64,000 nucleotides of DNA from Rhynchopus euleeides (lineage: Eukaryota; Euglenozoa; Diplonemea; Diplonemida; Diplonemidae), in assembly GCA_963210315.1 (NCBI GenBank), contig OY723264.1, positions 62,001 through 126,000 on the forward strand, in the 5' to 3' direction. The position numbers and the translations under genes are program-made. The notes beneath the pieces were generated by a model, which was not told where the DNA came from, ran no database searches, and was given only the letters and a program-made list of their open reading frames with translations. Below are positions 12,678-24,368 of this stretch, piece after piece. The number at the start of each line of letters is the position of its first letter. Position 1 is the first letter of the stretch.

Positions 12678-14067
12678 GGCAGCTCCTGGTTTTGCCAAGT
12701 TCTGTATGCAGGCAGCTCCTGGTTTTGCCAGGTTCTGTATGCAGGCAGCTCCTGGTTTTGCCAAGTTCTGTATGCAGGCAGCTCCTGGTTTTGCCAAGTT
12801 CTGTATGCAGGCAGCTCCTGGTTTTGCCAAGTTCTGTATGCAGGCAGCTCCTGGTTTTGCCAAGTTCTGTATGCAGGCAGCTCCTGGTTTTGCCAAGTTC
12901 TGTATGCAGGCAGCTTATGGTTTTGCCAAGTTCTGTATGCAGGCAGCTCCTGGTTTTGCCAAGTTCTGTATGCAGGCAGCTCCTGGTTTTGCCAAGTTCT
13001 GTATGCAGGCAGCTCCTGGTTTTGCCAAGTTCTGCATGCAGGCAGCTCCTGGTTTTGCCAAGTTCTGTATGCAGGCAGCTCCTGGTTTTGCCAAGTTCTG
13101 TATGCAGGCAGCTCCTGGTTTTGCCAAGTTCTGTATGCAGGCAGCTGATGGTTTTGCCAAGTTCTGTACGCAGGCAGCTCCTGGTTTTGCCAAGTTCTGT
13201 ATGCAGGCAGCTCCTGGTTTTGCCAAGTTCTGCATGCAGGCAGCTCCTGGTTTTGCCAAGTTCTGTATGCAGGCAGCTCCTGGTTTTGCCAAGTTCTGTA
13301 TGCAGGCAGCTCCTGGTTTTGCCAAGTTCTGCATGCAGACAGCTCCTGGTTTTGCCAAGTTCTGTATGCAGGCAGCTCCTGGTTTTGCCAAGTTCTGTAT
13401 GCAGGCAGCTCCTGGTTTTGCCAAGTTCTGCATGCAGGCAGCTCCTGGTTTTGCCAAGTTCTGTATGCAGGCAGCTCCTGGTTTTGCCAAGTTCTGTATG
13501 CAGGCAGCTTATGGTTCTGCCACGTTCTGCACGCAGGCAGCTCCTGGTTTTGCAAAGTTCTGCACGCAGGCAGCTCCTGGTTTTGCCACGTTCTGCATGC
13601 AGACAGCTCCTGGTTTTGCCAAGTTCTGTATGCAGGCAGCTCCTGGTTTTGCCAGGTTCTGTATGCAGGCAGCTCCTGGTTTTGCCAAGTTCTGTATGCA
13701 GGCAGCTCCTGGTTTTGCCAAGTTCTGTATGCAGGCAGCTCCTGGTTTTGCCAAGTTCTGTATGCAGGCAGCTCCTGGTTTTGCCAAGTTCTGTATGCAG
13801 GCAGCTCCTGGTTTTGCCAAGTTCTGTATGCAGGCAGCTTATGTTTTTGCCACGTTCTGCACGCAGGCAGCTCCTGGTTTTGCCAAGTTCTGCATGCAGG
13901 CAGCTCCTGGTTTTGCCAAGTTCTGTATGCAGGCAGCTCCTGGTTTTGCCAAGTTCTGTATGCAGGCAGCTCCTGGTTTTGCCAAGTTCTGTATGCAGGC
14001 AGCTTATGGTTTTGCCAAGTTCTGCACGCAGGCAGCTCCTGGTTTTGCCAAGTTCTGTATGCAGGCA

Positions 14068-15172
14068 TTTTTTTTTTTGTTCTGTGGGACATCCGGACCG
14101 AGAATCTTTGCAGCTGTTGTTTGTCTGGGCTAGTTGGTACAGAATACAAGGTACAAGAGACAAGCAAGACAAGAAACGAAAAGAAGAAAGCGAAAGAAAC
14201 ACACATGAAAAGATCACACACATCAAACGACACGCCAAAAATGGCACAGCCTCTGGACATCCACTTAGCCAGCGAGGACCACACTGGTGACAGATTGCTC
14301 GTACATAACTCCAAAAACGGGGGGCTTGGTTGCTTCAATAGCATATGGTTGATAGCCGCCAACCGCTTTTGTGTTATGTGCAAGGAACCTGAAGTGGAAG
14401 TTGCACATTACACATTGCAATGAATGCTGAAACACAGAGTGTCACAGGAAACGATCGAGTAAAGAAAAACTCAAAGAAAAAGCCCAAAAGGGAAACACAA
14501 GCTAGCTGGGACAACGCTAGGGTTCAGAAAACTGCTCTTTGTAGTGATGGAGGGGCTTGTTGGTTTGTTTGTAGCCGCAACGCATCGACACAAAGAGAGG
14601 TCTCTGTTGTGCACCGAAAAAGTAGAGAAAGGGCCAATGGTGAAAGCAAAAGGCAGTGCTGTCTATGACTCCACCGCCTGCAACACTAGTCAACCCCTTG
14701 TGCGAAGGGGGAGGGGCCAGGCACAGCTCAGCAGCGACCACCCAGAGGGGCTACCCGTTGAGGGCTTAGAGCCGCAACGTGGGGGCAGGATCAGCTCCAG
14801 CAGGATCTTCTCAGGCATAGCGCAGCTCCAGCACGCCCGATCGCGGCACTAGGGAAAGCATTGGCGAGGCTTTCACGCCCCAAAAGGGGGGCAACCCTGC
14901 ATCCTGATCTTCCTACAGGCTGGCCTGCAGACGTCCATGTGCTCAAGCCACTCATGCAATTAGAGCAACTCAGAGGGAACAGCCCAGGGCCTTATGCTCG
15001 CGCACACTGCCCTGACCCATGCACAGGTCCGATTTCTCCCGAGACTCACTCAAGAGGCCCCCCAAGGTCAATTCCAAGGATCTAAATACCAGAGCTTGCT
15101 TTGGTTTCCCCTCCAAGGAGGGTAATCACAGGGGGCGCCACGTGAAGGCAGCAAGTTGGATTTTATCCCCCC
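14068..15172. other. 1.1-kb non-satellite interruption with terminal T tract
   Basis: The satellite stops at 14067 and is followed at once by eleven T residues (14068-14078). On the minus strand this reads as a sequence ending in poly(A), which suggests a reverse-oriented retro-insertion. The first 600 bp are A/T-richer than the elements to the right and contain purine-rich stretches (about 14150-14240 and 14460-14520); the remainder is GC-richer. The satellite resumes at 15173 after a TTTTATCCCCCC stretch. I find no protein domain, tRNA or rRNA here, and the longest open frames (about 100 codons) show no recognisable features. No clean target duplication can be assigned, because both flanks are satellite. 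Confidence 0.6.
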
Positions 15173-18100
15173 TTTGCCAAGTTCTGCATGCAGGCAGCTC
15201 CTGGTTTTGCCAAGTTCTGTATGCAGGCAGCTCCTGGTTTTGCCAAGTTCTGTATGCAGGCAGCTCCTGGTTTTGCCAAGTTCTGTATGCAGGCAGCTGA
15301 TGGTTTTGCCAAGTTCTGTACGCAGGCAGCTCCTGGTTTTGCCAAGTTCTGTATGCAGGCAGCTCCTGGTTTTGCCAAGTTCTGCATGCAGGCAGCTCCT
15401 GGTTTTGCCAAGTTCTGTATGCAGGCAGCTCCTGGTTTTGCCAAGTTCTGTATGCAGGCAGCTCCTGGTTTTGCCAAGTTCTGCATGCAGACAGCTCCTG
15501 GTTTTGCCAAGTTCTGTATGCAGGCAGCTCCTGGTTTTGCCAAGTTCTGTATGCAGGCAGCTCCTGGTTTTGCCAAGTTCTGCATGCAGGCAGCTCCTGG
15601 TTTTGCCAAGTTCTGTATGCAGGCAGCTCCTGGTTTGGCCAAGATCTGTATGCAGGCAGCTTATGGTTCTGCCACGTTCTGCACGCAGGCAGCTCCTGGT
15701 TTTGCCAAGTTCTGCATGCAGGCAGCTCCTGGTTTTGCCAAGTTCTGTATGCAGGCAGCTCCTGGTTTTGCCAAGTTCTGTATGCAGGCAGCTCCTGGTT
15801 TTGCCAAGTTCTGTATGCAGGCAGCTTATGGTTTTGCCAAGTTCTGCACGCAGGCAGCTCCTGGTTTTGCCAAGTTCTGTATGCAGGCAGCTCCTGGTTT
15901 TGCCAAGTTCTGCATGCAGGCAGCTCCTGGTTTTGCCAAGTTCTGTATGCAGGCAGCTCCTGGTTTTGCCAAGTTCTGTATGCAGGCAGCTCCTGGTTTT
16001 GCCAAGTTCTGTATGCAGGCAGCTCCTGGTTTTGCCAAGTTCTGCATGCAGACAGCTCCTGGTTTTGCCAAGTTCTGTATGCAGGCAGCTCCTGGTTTTG
16101 CCAAGTTCTGTATGCAGGCAGCTCCTGGTTTTGCCAAGTTCTGCACGCAGGCAGCTCCTGGTTTTGCCAAGTTCTGTATGCAGGCAGCTCCTGGTTTTGC
16201 CAAGTTCTGTATGCAGGCAGCTTATGGTTTTGCCAAGTTCTGCACGCAGGCAGCTCCTGGTTTTGCCAAGTTCTGTATGCAGGCAGCTCCTGGTTTTGCC
16301 AAGTTCTGTATGCAGGCAGCTTATGGTTTTGCCAAGTTCTGCACGCAGGCAGCTCCTGGTTTTGCCAAGTTCTGCATGCAGGCAGCTCCTGGTTTTGCCA
16401 AGTTCTGTATGCAGGCAGCTCCTGGTTTTGCCAAGTTCTGTATGCAGGCAGCTTATGGTTTTGCCAAGTTCTGCACGCAGGCAGCTCCTGGTTTTGCCAA
16501 GTTCTGTATGCAGGCAGCTCCTGGTTTTGCCAAGTTCTGCATGCAGGCAGCTCCTGGTTTTGCCAAGTTCTGTATGCAGGCAGCTCCTGGTTTTGCCAAG
16601 TTCTGTATGCAGGCAGCTCCTGGTTTTGCCAAGTTCTGTATGCAGGCAGCTCCTGGTTTTGCCAAGTTCTGCATGCAGACAGCTCCTGGTTTTGCCAAGT
16701 TCTGTATGCAGGCAGCTCCTGGTTTTGCCAAGTTCTGTATGCAGGCAGCTCCTGGTTTTGCCAAGTTCTGCACGCAGGCAGCTCCTGGTTTTGCCAAGTT
16801 CTGTATGCAGGCAGCTCCTGGTTTTGCCAAGTTCTGTATGCAGGCAGCTTATGGTTTTGCCAAGTTCTGCACGCAGGCAGCTCCTGGTTTTGCCAAGTTC
16901 TGTATGCAGGCAGCTCCTGGTTTTGCCAAGTTCTGCATGCAGGCAGCTCCTGGTTTTGCCAAGTTCTGTATGCAGGCAGCTCCTGGTTTTGCCAAGTTCT
17001 GTATGCAGGCAGCTCCTGGTTTTGCCAAGTTCTGTATGCAGGCAGCTCCTGGTTTTGCCAAGTTCTGCATGCAGACAGCTCCTGGTTTTGCCAAGTTCTG
17101 TATGCAGGCAGCTCCTGGTTTTGCCAAGTTCTGTATGCAGGCAGCTCCTGGTTCTGCCAAGTTCTGCATGCAGGCAGCTCCTGGTTTTGCCAAGTTCTGT
17201 ATGCAGGCAGCTCCTGGTTTTGCCAAGTTCTGTATGCAGGCAGCTTATGGTTCTGCCACGTTCTGCACGCAGGCAGCTCCTGGTTTTGCAAAGTTCTGCA
17301 CGCAGGCAGCTCCTGGTTTTGCCACGTTCTGCATGCAGGCAGCTCCTGGTTTTGCCAAGTTCTGTATGCAGGCAGCTCCTGGTTTTGCCAGGTTCTGTAT
17401 GCAGGCAGCTCCTGGTTTTGCCAAGTTCTGTATGCAGGCAGCTCCTGGTTTTGCCAAGTTCTGTATGCAGGCAGCTCCTGGTTTTGCCAAGTTCTGTATG
17501 CAGGCAGCTCCTGGTTTTGCCAAGTTCTGTATGCAGGCAGCTCCTGGTTTTGCCAAGTTCTGTATGCAGGCAGCTTATGTTTTTGCCACGTTCTGCACGC
17601 AGGCAGCTCCTGGTTTTGCCAAGTTCTGCATGCAGGCAGCTCCTGGTTTTGCCAAGTTCTGTATGCAGGCAGCTCCTGGTTTTGCCAAGTTCTGTATGCA
17701 GGCAGCTTATGGTTTTGCCAAGTTCTGCACGCAGGCAGCTCCTGGTTTTGCCAAGTTCTGTATGCAGGCAGCTCCTGGTTTTGCCAAGTTCTGCATGCAG
17801 GCAGCTCCTGGTTTTGCCAAGTTCTGTATGCAGGCAGCTCCTGGTTTTGCCAAGTTCTGTATGCAGGCAGCTCCTGGTTTTGCCAAGTTCTGTATGCAGG
17901 CAGCTGATGGTTTTGCCAAGTTCTGTACGCAGGCAGCTCCTGGTTTTGCCAAGTTCTGTATGCAGGCAGCTCCTGGTTTTGCCAAGTTCTGCATGCAGGC
18001 AGCTCCTGGTTTTGCCAAGTTCTGTATGCAGGCAGCTCCTGGTTTTGCCAAGTTCTGTATGCAGGCAGCTCCTGGTTTTGCCAAGTTCTGCATGCAGACA

Positions 18101-21100
18101 GCTCCTGGTTTTGCCAAGTTCTGTATGCAGGCAGCTCCTGGTTTTGCCAAGTTCTGTATGCAGGCACCTCCTGGTTTTGCCAAGTTCTGCATGCAGGCAG
18201 CTCCTGGTTTTGCCAAGTTCTGTATGCAGGCAGCTTCTGGTTTGGCCAAGTTCTGTATGCAGGCAGCTTATGGTTCTGCCACGTTCTGCACGCAGGCAGC
18301 TCCTGGTTTTGCCAAGTTCTGCATGCAGGCAGCTCCTGGTTTTGCCAAGTTCTGTATGCAGGCAGCTCCTGGTTTTGCCAAGTTCTGTATGCAGGCAGCT
18401 CCTGGTTTTGCCAAGTTCTGTATGCAGGCAGCTTATGGTTTTGCCAAGTTCTGCACGCAGGCAGCTCCTGGTTTTGCCAAGTTCTGTATGCAGGCAGCTC
18501 CTGGTTTTGCCAAGTTCTGCATGCAGGCAGCTCCTGGTTTTGCCAAGTTCTGTATGCAGGCAGCTCCTGGTTTTGCCAAGTTCTGTATGCAGGCAGCTCC
18601 TGGTTTTGCCAAGTTCTGTATGCAGGCAGCTGATGGTTTTGCCAAGTTCTGTACGCAGGCAGCTCCTGGTTTTGCCAAGTTCTGTATGCAGGCAGCTCCT
18701 GGTTTTGCCAAGTTCTGCATGCAGGCAGCTCCTGGTTTTGCCAAGTTCTGTATGCAGGCAGCTCCTGGTTTTGCCAAGTTCTGTATGCAGGCAGCTCCTG
18801 GTTTTGCCAAGTTCTGCATGCAGACAGCTCCTGGTTTTGCCAAGTTCTGTATGCAGGCAGCTCCTGGTTTTGCCAAGTTCTGTATGCAGGCAGCTCCTGG
18901 TTTTGCCAAGTTCTGCATGCAGGCAGCTCCTGGTTTTGCCAAGTTCTGCATGCAGACAGCTCCTGGTTTTGCCAAGTTCTGTATGCAGGCAGCTCCTGGT
19001 TTTGCCAAGTTCTGTATGCAGGCACCTCCTGGTTTTGCCAAGTTCTGCATGCAGGCAGCTCCTGGTTTTGCCAAGTTCTGTATGCAGGCAGCTTCTGGTT
19101 TGGCCAAGTTCTGTATGCAGGCAGCTTATGGTTCTGCCACGTTCTGCACGCAGGCAGCTCCTGGTTTTGCCAAGTTCTGCATGCAGGCAGCTCCTGGTTT
19201 TGCCAAGTTCTGTATGCAGGCAGCTCCTGGTTTTGCCAAGTTCTGTATGCAGGCAGCTCCTGGTTTTGCCAAGTTCTGTATGCAGGCAGCTTATGGTTTT
19301 GCCAAGTTCTGCACGCAGGCAGCTCCTGGTTTTGCCAAGTTCTGTATGCAGGCAGCTCCTGGTTTTGCCAAGTTCTGCATGCAGGCAGCTCCTGGTTTTG
19401 CCAAGTTCTGTATGCAGGCAGCTCCTGGTTTTGCCAAGTTCTGTATGCAGGCAGCTCCTGGTTTTGCCAAGTTCTGTATGCAGGCAGCTGATGGTTTTGC
19501 CAAGTTCTGTACGCAGGCAGCTCCTGGTTTTGCCAAGTTCTGTATGCAGGCAGCTCCTGGTTTTGCCAAGTTCTGCATGCAGGCAGCTCCTGGTTTTGCC
19601 AAGTTCTGTATGCAGGCAGCTCCTGGTTTTGCCAAGTTCTGTATGCAGGCAGCTCCTGGTTTTGCCAAGTTCTGCATGCAGACAGCTCCTGGTTTTGCCA
19701 AGTTCTGTATGCAGGCAGCTCCTGGTTTTGCCAAGTTCTGTATGCAGGCAGCTCCTGGTTTTGCCAAGTTCTGCATGCAGGCAGCTCCTGGTTTTGCCAA
19801 GTTCTGTATGCAGGCAGCTCCTGGTTTTGCCAAGTTCTGTATGCAGGCAGCTTATGGTTTTGCCAAGTTCTGCACGCAGGCAGCTCCTGGTTTTGCCAAG
19901 TTCTGTATGCAGGCAGCTCCTGGTTTTGCCAAGTTCTGCATGCAGGCAGCTCCTGGTTTTGCCAAGTTCTGTATGCAGGCAGCTCCTGGTTTTGCCAAGT
20001 TCTGTATGCAGGCAGCTCCTGGTTTTGCCAAGTTCTGTATGCAGGCAGCTCCTGGTTTTGCCAAGTTCTGCATGCAGGCAGCTCCTGGTTTTGCCAAGTT
20101 CTGCATGCAGGCAGCTCCTGGTTTTGCCAAGTTCTGCATGCAGGCAGCTCCTGGTTTTGCCAAGTTCTGTATGCAGGCAGCTCCTGGTTTTGCCAAGTTC
20201 TGCATGCAGGCAGCTCCTGGTTTTGCCAAGTTCTGCATGCAGGCAGCTCCTGGTTTTGCCAAGTTCTGCATGCAGGCAGCTTATGGTTTTGCCAAGTTCT
20301 GCATGCAGGCAGCTCCTGGTTTTGCCAAGTTCTGCATGCAGGCAGCTCCTGGTTTTGCCAAGTTCTGTATGCAGGCAGCTCCTGGTTTTGCCAAGTTCTG
20401 CATGCAGGCAGCTCCTGGTTTTGCCAAGTTCTGTATGCAGGCAGCTCCTGGTTTTGCCAAGTTCTGCATGCAGGCAGCTCCTGGTTTTGCCAAGTTCTGT
20501 ATGCAGGCAGCTCCTGGTTTTGCAAAGTTCTGCACGCAGGCAGCTCCTGGTTTTCCCAAGTTCTGCATGCAGGCAGCTCCTGGTTTTGCCAAGTTCTGTA
20601 TGCAGGCAGCTCCTGGTTTTGCCAAGTTCTGTATGCAGGCAGCTCCTGGTTTTGCCAAGTTCTGTATGCAGGCAGCTCCTGGTTTTGCCAAGGTCTGCAT
20701 GCAGGCAGCTCCTGGTTTTGCCAAGTTCTGTATGCAGGCTGCTCCTGGTTTTGCCAAGTTCTGTATGCAGGCAGCTCCTGGTTTTGCCAAGTTCTGTATG
20801 CAGGCAGCTCCTGGTTTTGCCAAGTTCTGCATGCAGGCAGCTCCTGGTTTTGCCAAGTTCTGTATGCAGGCAGCTCCTGGTTTTGCCAAGTTCTGTATGC
20901 AGGCAGCTCCTGGTTTTGCCAAGTTCTGTATGCAGGCAGCTCCTGGTTTTGCCAAGTTCTGTATGCAGGCAGCTCCTGGTTTTGCCAAGTTCTGCATGCA
21001 GGCAGCTCCTGGTTTTGCCAAGTTCTGTATGCAGGCAGCTCCTGGTTTTGCCACGTTCTGCATGCAGGCAGCTCCTGGGTTTGCCAAGTTCTGTATGCAG

Positions 21101-24100
21101 GCAGCTCCTGGTTTTGCCAAGTTCTGTATGCAGGCAGCTCCTGGTTTTGCCAAGTTCTGTATGCAGGCAGCTCCTGGTTTTGCCAAGTTCTGTATGCAGG
21201 CAGCTCCTGGTTTTGCCAAGTTCTGTATGCAGGCAGCTCCTGGTTTTGCCAAGTTCTGCATGCAGGCAGCTCCTGGTTTTGCCAAGTTCTGTATGCAGGC
21301 AGCTCCTGGTTTTGCCAAGTTCTGTATGCAGGCAGCTCCTGGTTTTGCCAAGTTCTGCATGCAGGCAGCTCCTGGTTTTGCCAAGTTCTGCATGCAGGCA
21401 GCTCCTGGTTTTGCCAAGTTCTGTATGCAGGCAGCTCCTGGTTTTGCCAAGTTCTGCATGCAGGCAGCTCCTGGTTTTGCCAAGTTCTGTATGCAGGCAG
21501 CTCCTGGTTTTGCCAAGTTCTGCATGCAGGCAGCTCCTGGTTTTGCCAAGTTCTGTATGCAGGCTGCTCCTGGTTTTGCCAAGTTCTGTATGCAGGCAGC
21601 TCCTGGTTTTGCCAAGTTCTGTATGCAGGCAGCTCCTGGTTTTGCCAAGTTCTGTATGCAGGCAGCTCCTGGTTTTGCCAAGTTCTGTATGCAGGCAGCT
21701 CCTGGTTTTGCCAAGTTCTGCATGCAGGCAGCTCCTGGTTTTGCCAAGTTCTGTATGCAGGCAGCTCCTGGTTTTGCCAAGTTCTGCATGCAGGCAGCTC
21801 CTGGTTTTGCCAAGTTCTGCATGCAGGCAGCTCCTGGTTTTGCCAAGTTCTGTATGCAGGCAGCTCCTGGTTTTGCCAAGTTCTGTATGCAGGCAGCTCC
21901 TGGCTTTGCCAAGTTCTGTATGCAGGCAGCTCCTGGTTTTGCCAAGTTCTGTATGCAGGCAGCTCCTGGTTTTGCCAAGTTCTGCATGCTGGCAGCTCCT
22001 GGTTTTGCCAAGTTCTGTATGCAGGCAGCTCCTGGTTTTGCCAAGTTCTGCATGCAGGCAGCTCCTGGTTTTGCCAAGTTCTGCATGCAGGCAGCTCCTG
22101 GTTTTGCCAAGTTCTGTATGCAGGCAGCTCCTGGTTTTGCCAAGTTCTGCATGCAGGCAGCTCCTGGTTTTGCCAAGTTCTGCATGCAGGCAGCTCCTGG
22201 TTTTGCCAAGTTCTGTATGCAGGCAGCTCCTGGTTTTGCCAAGTTCTGCATGCAGGCAGCTCCTGGTTTTGCCAAGTTCTGTATGCAGGCAGCTCCTGGT
22301 TTTGCCAAGTTCTGTATGCAGGCAGCTCCTGGTTTTGCCAAGTTCTGTATGCAGGCAGCTCCTGGTTTTGCCAAGTTCTGCATGCAGGCAGCTCCTGGTT
22401 TTGCCAAGTTCTGCATGCAGGCAGCTCCTGGTTTTGCCAAGTTCTGTATGCAGGCAGCTCCTGGTTTTGCCAAGTTCTGCATGCAGGCAGCTCCTGGTTT
22501 TGCCAAGTTCTGTATGCAGGCAGCTCCTGGTTTTGCCAAGTTCTGCATGCAGGCAGCTCCTGGTTTTGCCAAGTTCTGCATGCAGGCAGCTCCTGGCTTT
22601 GCCAAGTTCTGTATGCAGGCAGCTCCTGGTTTTGCCAAGTTCTGTATGCAGGCAGCTCCTGGTTTTGCCAAGTTCTGCATGCAGGCAGCTCCTGGTTTTG
22701 CCAAGTTCTGCATGCAGGCAGCTCCTGGTTTTGCCAAGTTCTGTATGCAGGCAGCTCCTGGTTTTGCCAAGTTCTGTATGCAGGCAGCTCCTGGTTTTGC
22801 CAAGTTCTGCATGCAGGCAGCTCCTGGTTTTGCCAAGTTCTGCATGCAGGCAGCTCCTGGTTTTGCCAAGTTCTGTATGCAGGCAGCTCCTGGTTTTGCC
22901 AAGTTCTGCATGCAGGCAGCTCCTGGTTTTGCCAAGTTCTGTATGCAGGCAGCTCCTGGTTTTGCCAAGTTCTGTATGCAGGCAGCTCCTGGTTTTGCCA
23001 AGTTCTGTATGCAGGCAGCTCCTGGTTTTGCCAAGTTCTGTATGCAGGCAGCTCCTGGTTTTGCCAAGTTCTGTATGCAGGCTGCTCCTGGTTTTGCCAA
23101 GTTCTGTATGCAGGCAGCTCCTGGTTTTGCCAAGTTCTGTATGCAGGCAGCTCCTGGTTTTGCCAAGTTCTGTATGCAGGCAGCTCCTGGTTTTGCCAAG
23201 TTCTGTATGCAGGCAGCTCCTGGTTTTGCCAAGTTCTGCATGCAGGCAGCTCCTGGTTTTGCCAAGTTCTGTATGCAGGCAGCTCCTGGTTTTGCCAAGT
23301 TCTGCATGCAGGCAGCTCCTGGTTTTGCCAAGTTCTGCATGCAGGCAGCTCCTGGTTTTGCCAAGTTCTGTATGCAGGCAGCTCCTGGTTTTGCCAAGTT
23401 CTGTATGCAGGCAGCTCCTGGTTTTGCCAAGTTCTGCATGCAGGCAGCTCCTGGTTTTGCCAAGTTCTGTATGCAGGCAGCTCCTGGTTTTGCCAAGTTC
23501 TGCATGCAGGCAGCTCCTGGTTTTGCCAAGTTCTGCATGCAGGCAGCTCCTGGTTTTGCCAAGTTCTGTATGCAGGCAGCTCCTGGTTTTGCCAAGTTCT
23601 GCATGCTGGCAGCTCCTGGTTTTGCCAAGTTCTGTATGCAGGCAGCTCCTGGTTTTGCCAAGTTCTGCATGCAGGCAGCTCCTGGTTTTGCCAAGTTCTG
23701 CATGCAGGCAGCTCCTGGTTTTGCCAAGTTCTGTATGCAGGCAGCTCCTGGTTTTGCCAAGTTCTGCATGCAGGCAGCTCCTGGTTTTGCCAAGTTCTGC
23801 ATGCAGGCAGCTCCTGGTTTTGCCAAGTTCTGTATGCAGGCAGCTCCTGGTTTTGCCAAGTTCTGCATGCAGGCAGCTCCTGGTTTTGCCAAGTTCTGTA
23901 TGCAGGCTGCTCCTGGTTTTGCCAAGTTCTGTATGCAGGCAGCTCCTGGTTTTGCCAAGTTCTGTATGCAGGCAGCTCCTGGTTTTGCCAAGTTCTGTAT
24001 GCAGGCAGCTCCTGGTTTTGCCAAGTTCTGCATGCAGGCAGCTCCTGGTTTTGCCAAGTTCTGCATGCAGGCAGCTCCTGGTTTTGCCAAGTTCTGTATG

Positions 24101-24368
24101 CAGGCAGCTCCTGGTTTTGCCAAGTTCTGCATGCAGGCAGCTCCTGGTTTTGCCAAGTTCTGTATGCAGGCAGCTCCTGGTTTTGCCAAGTTCTGCATGC
24201 AGGCAGCTCCTGGTTTTGCCAAGTTCTGCATGCAGGCAGCTCCTGGCTTTGCCAAGTTCTGTATGCAGGCAGCTCCTGGTTTTGCCAAGTTCTGTATGCA
24301 GGCAGCTCCTGGTTTTGCCAAGTTCTGCATGCTGGCAGCTCCTGGTTTTGCCAAGTTCTGTATGCAGG

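Larger units (their letters stand above)
10740..13500. repeat. 1365-bp higher-order duplication carrying a 66-bp insertion
   Basis: The segment around 10740-12135 recurs at 12105-13500 with an offset of exactly 1365 bp. Both carry the same 66-bp non-satellite insertion (11247 and 12612), and variant units match on both sides; for example, TTGCAAAGTTC occurs at 10821 and 12186. 1365 equals 39 satellite units (1287) plus 78 (the 66-bp insertion and its 12-bp target duplication). This places the duplication after the insertion. Unequal exchange is the likely cause, which is an inference. Confidence 0.85.
1..14067. repeat. 33-bp satellite array, block I
   Basis: About 421 head-to-tail copies of a 33-bp unit (positions 1-33 are the first full copy). 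Each unit holds the 10-bp palindrome CTGCATGCAG, or its T variant CTGTATGCAG, followed by GCAGCTCCTGG and TTTTGCCAAG. The 33-bp phase is kept without any indel from 1 to 11246 (340 units plus 26 bases) and afterwards is shifted only by two 78-bp insertions. Frequent variants are CTTATGG or CTGATGG for CTCCTGG, CTGCACGCAG, TGCAGACAG, and TTCGCC or TTGCAAAG. The C form of the palindrome dominates the first 0.9 kb and the T form dominates from about 1.1 kb onward. The unit is 11 codons long and has no stop in any frame on either strand, so open frames across it do not imply coding. The array continues past the left edge of the window. Confidence 0.98.

Noticed and set aside
14121..15085. Small open frames of 60-100 codons in the 14-15 kb block
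   Set aside because: They overlap on both strands, have no recognisable domain, and are no longer than chance allows in this composition.
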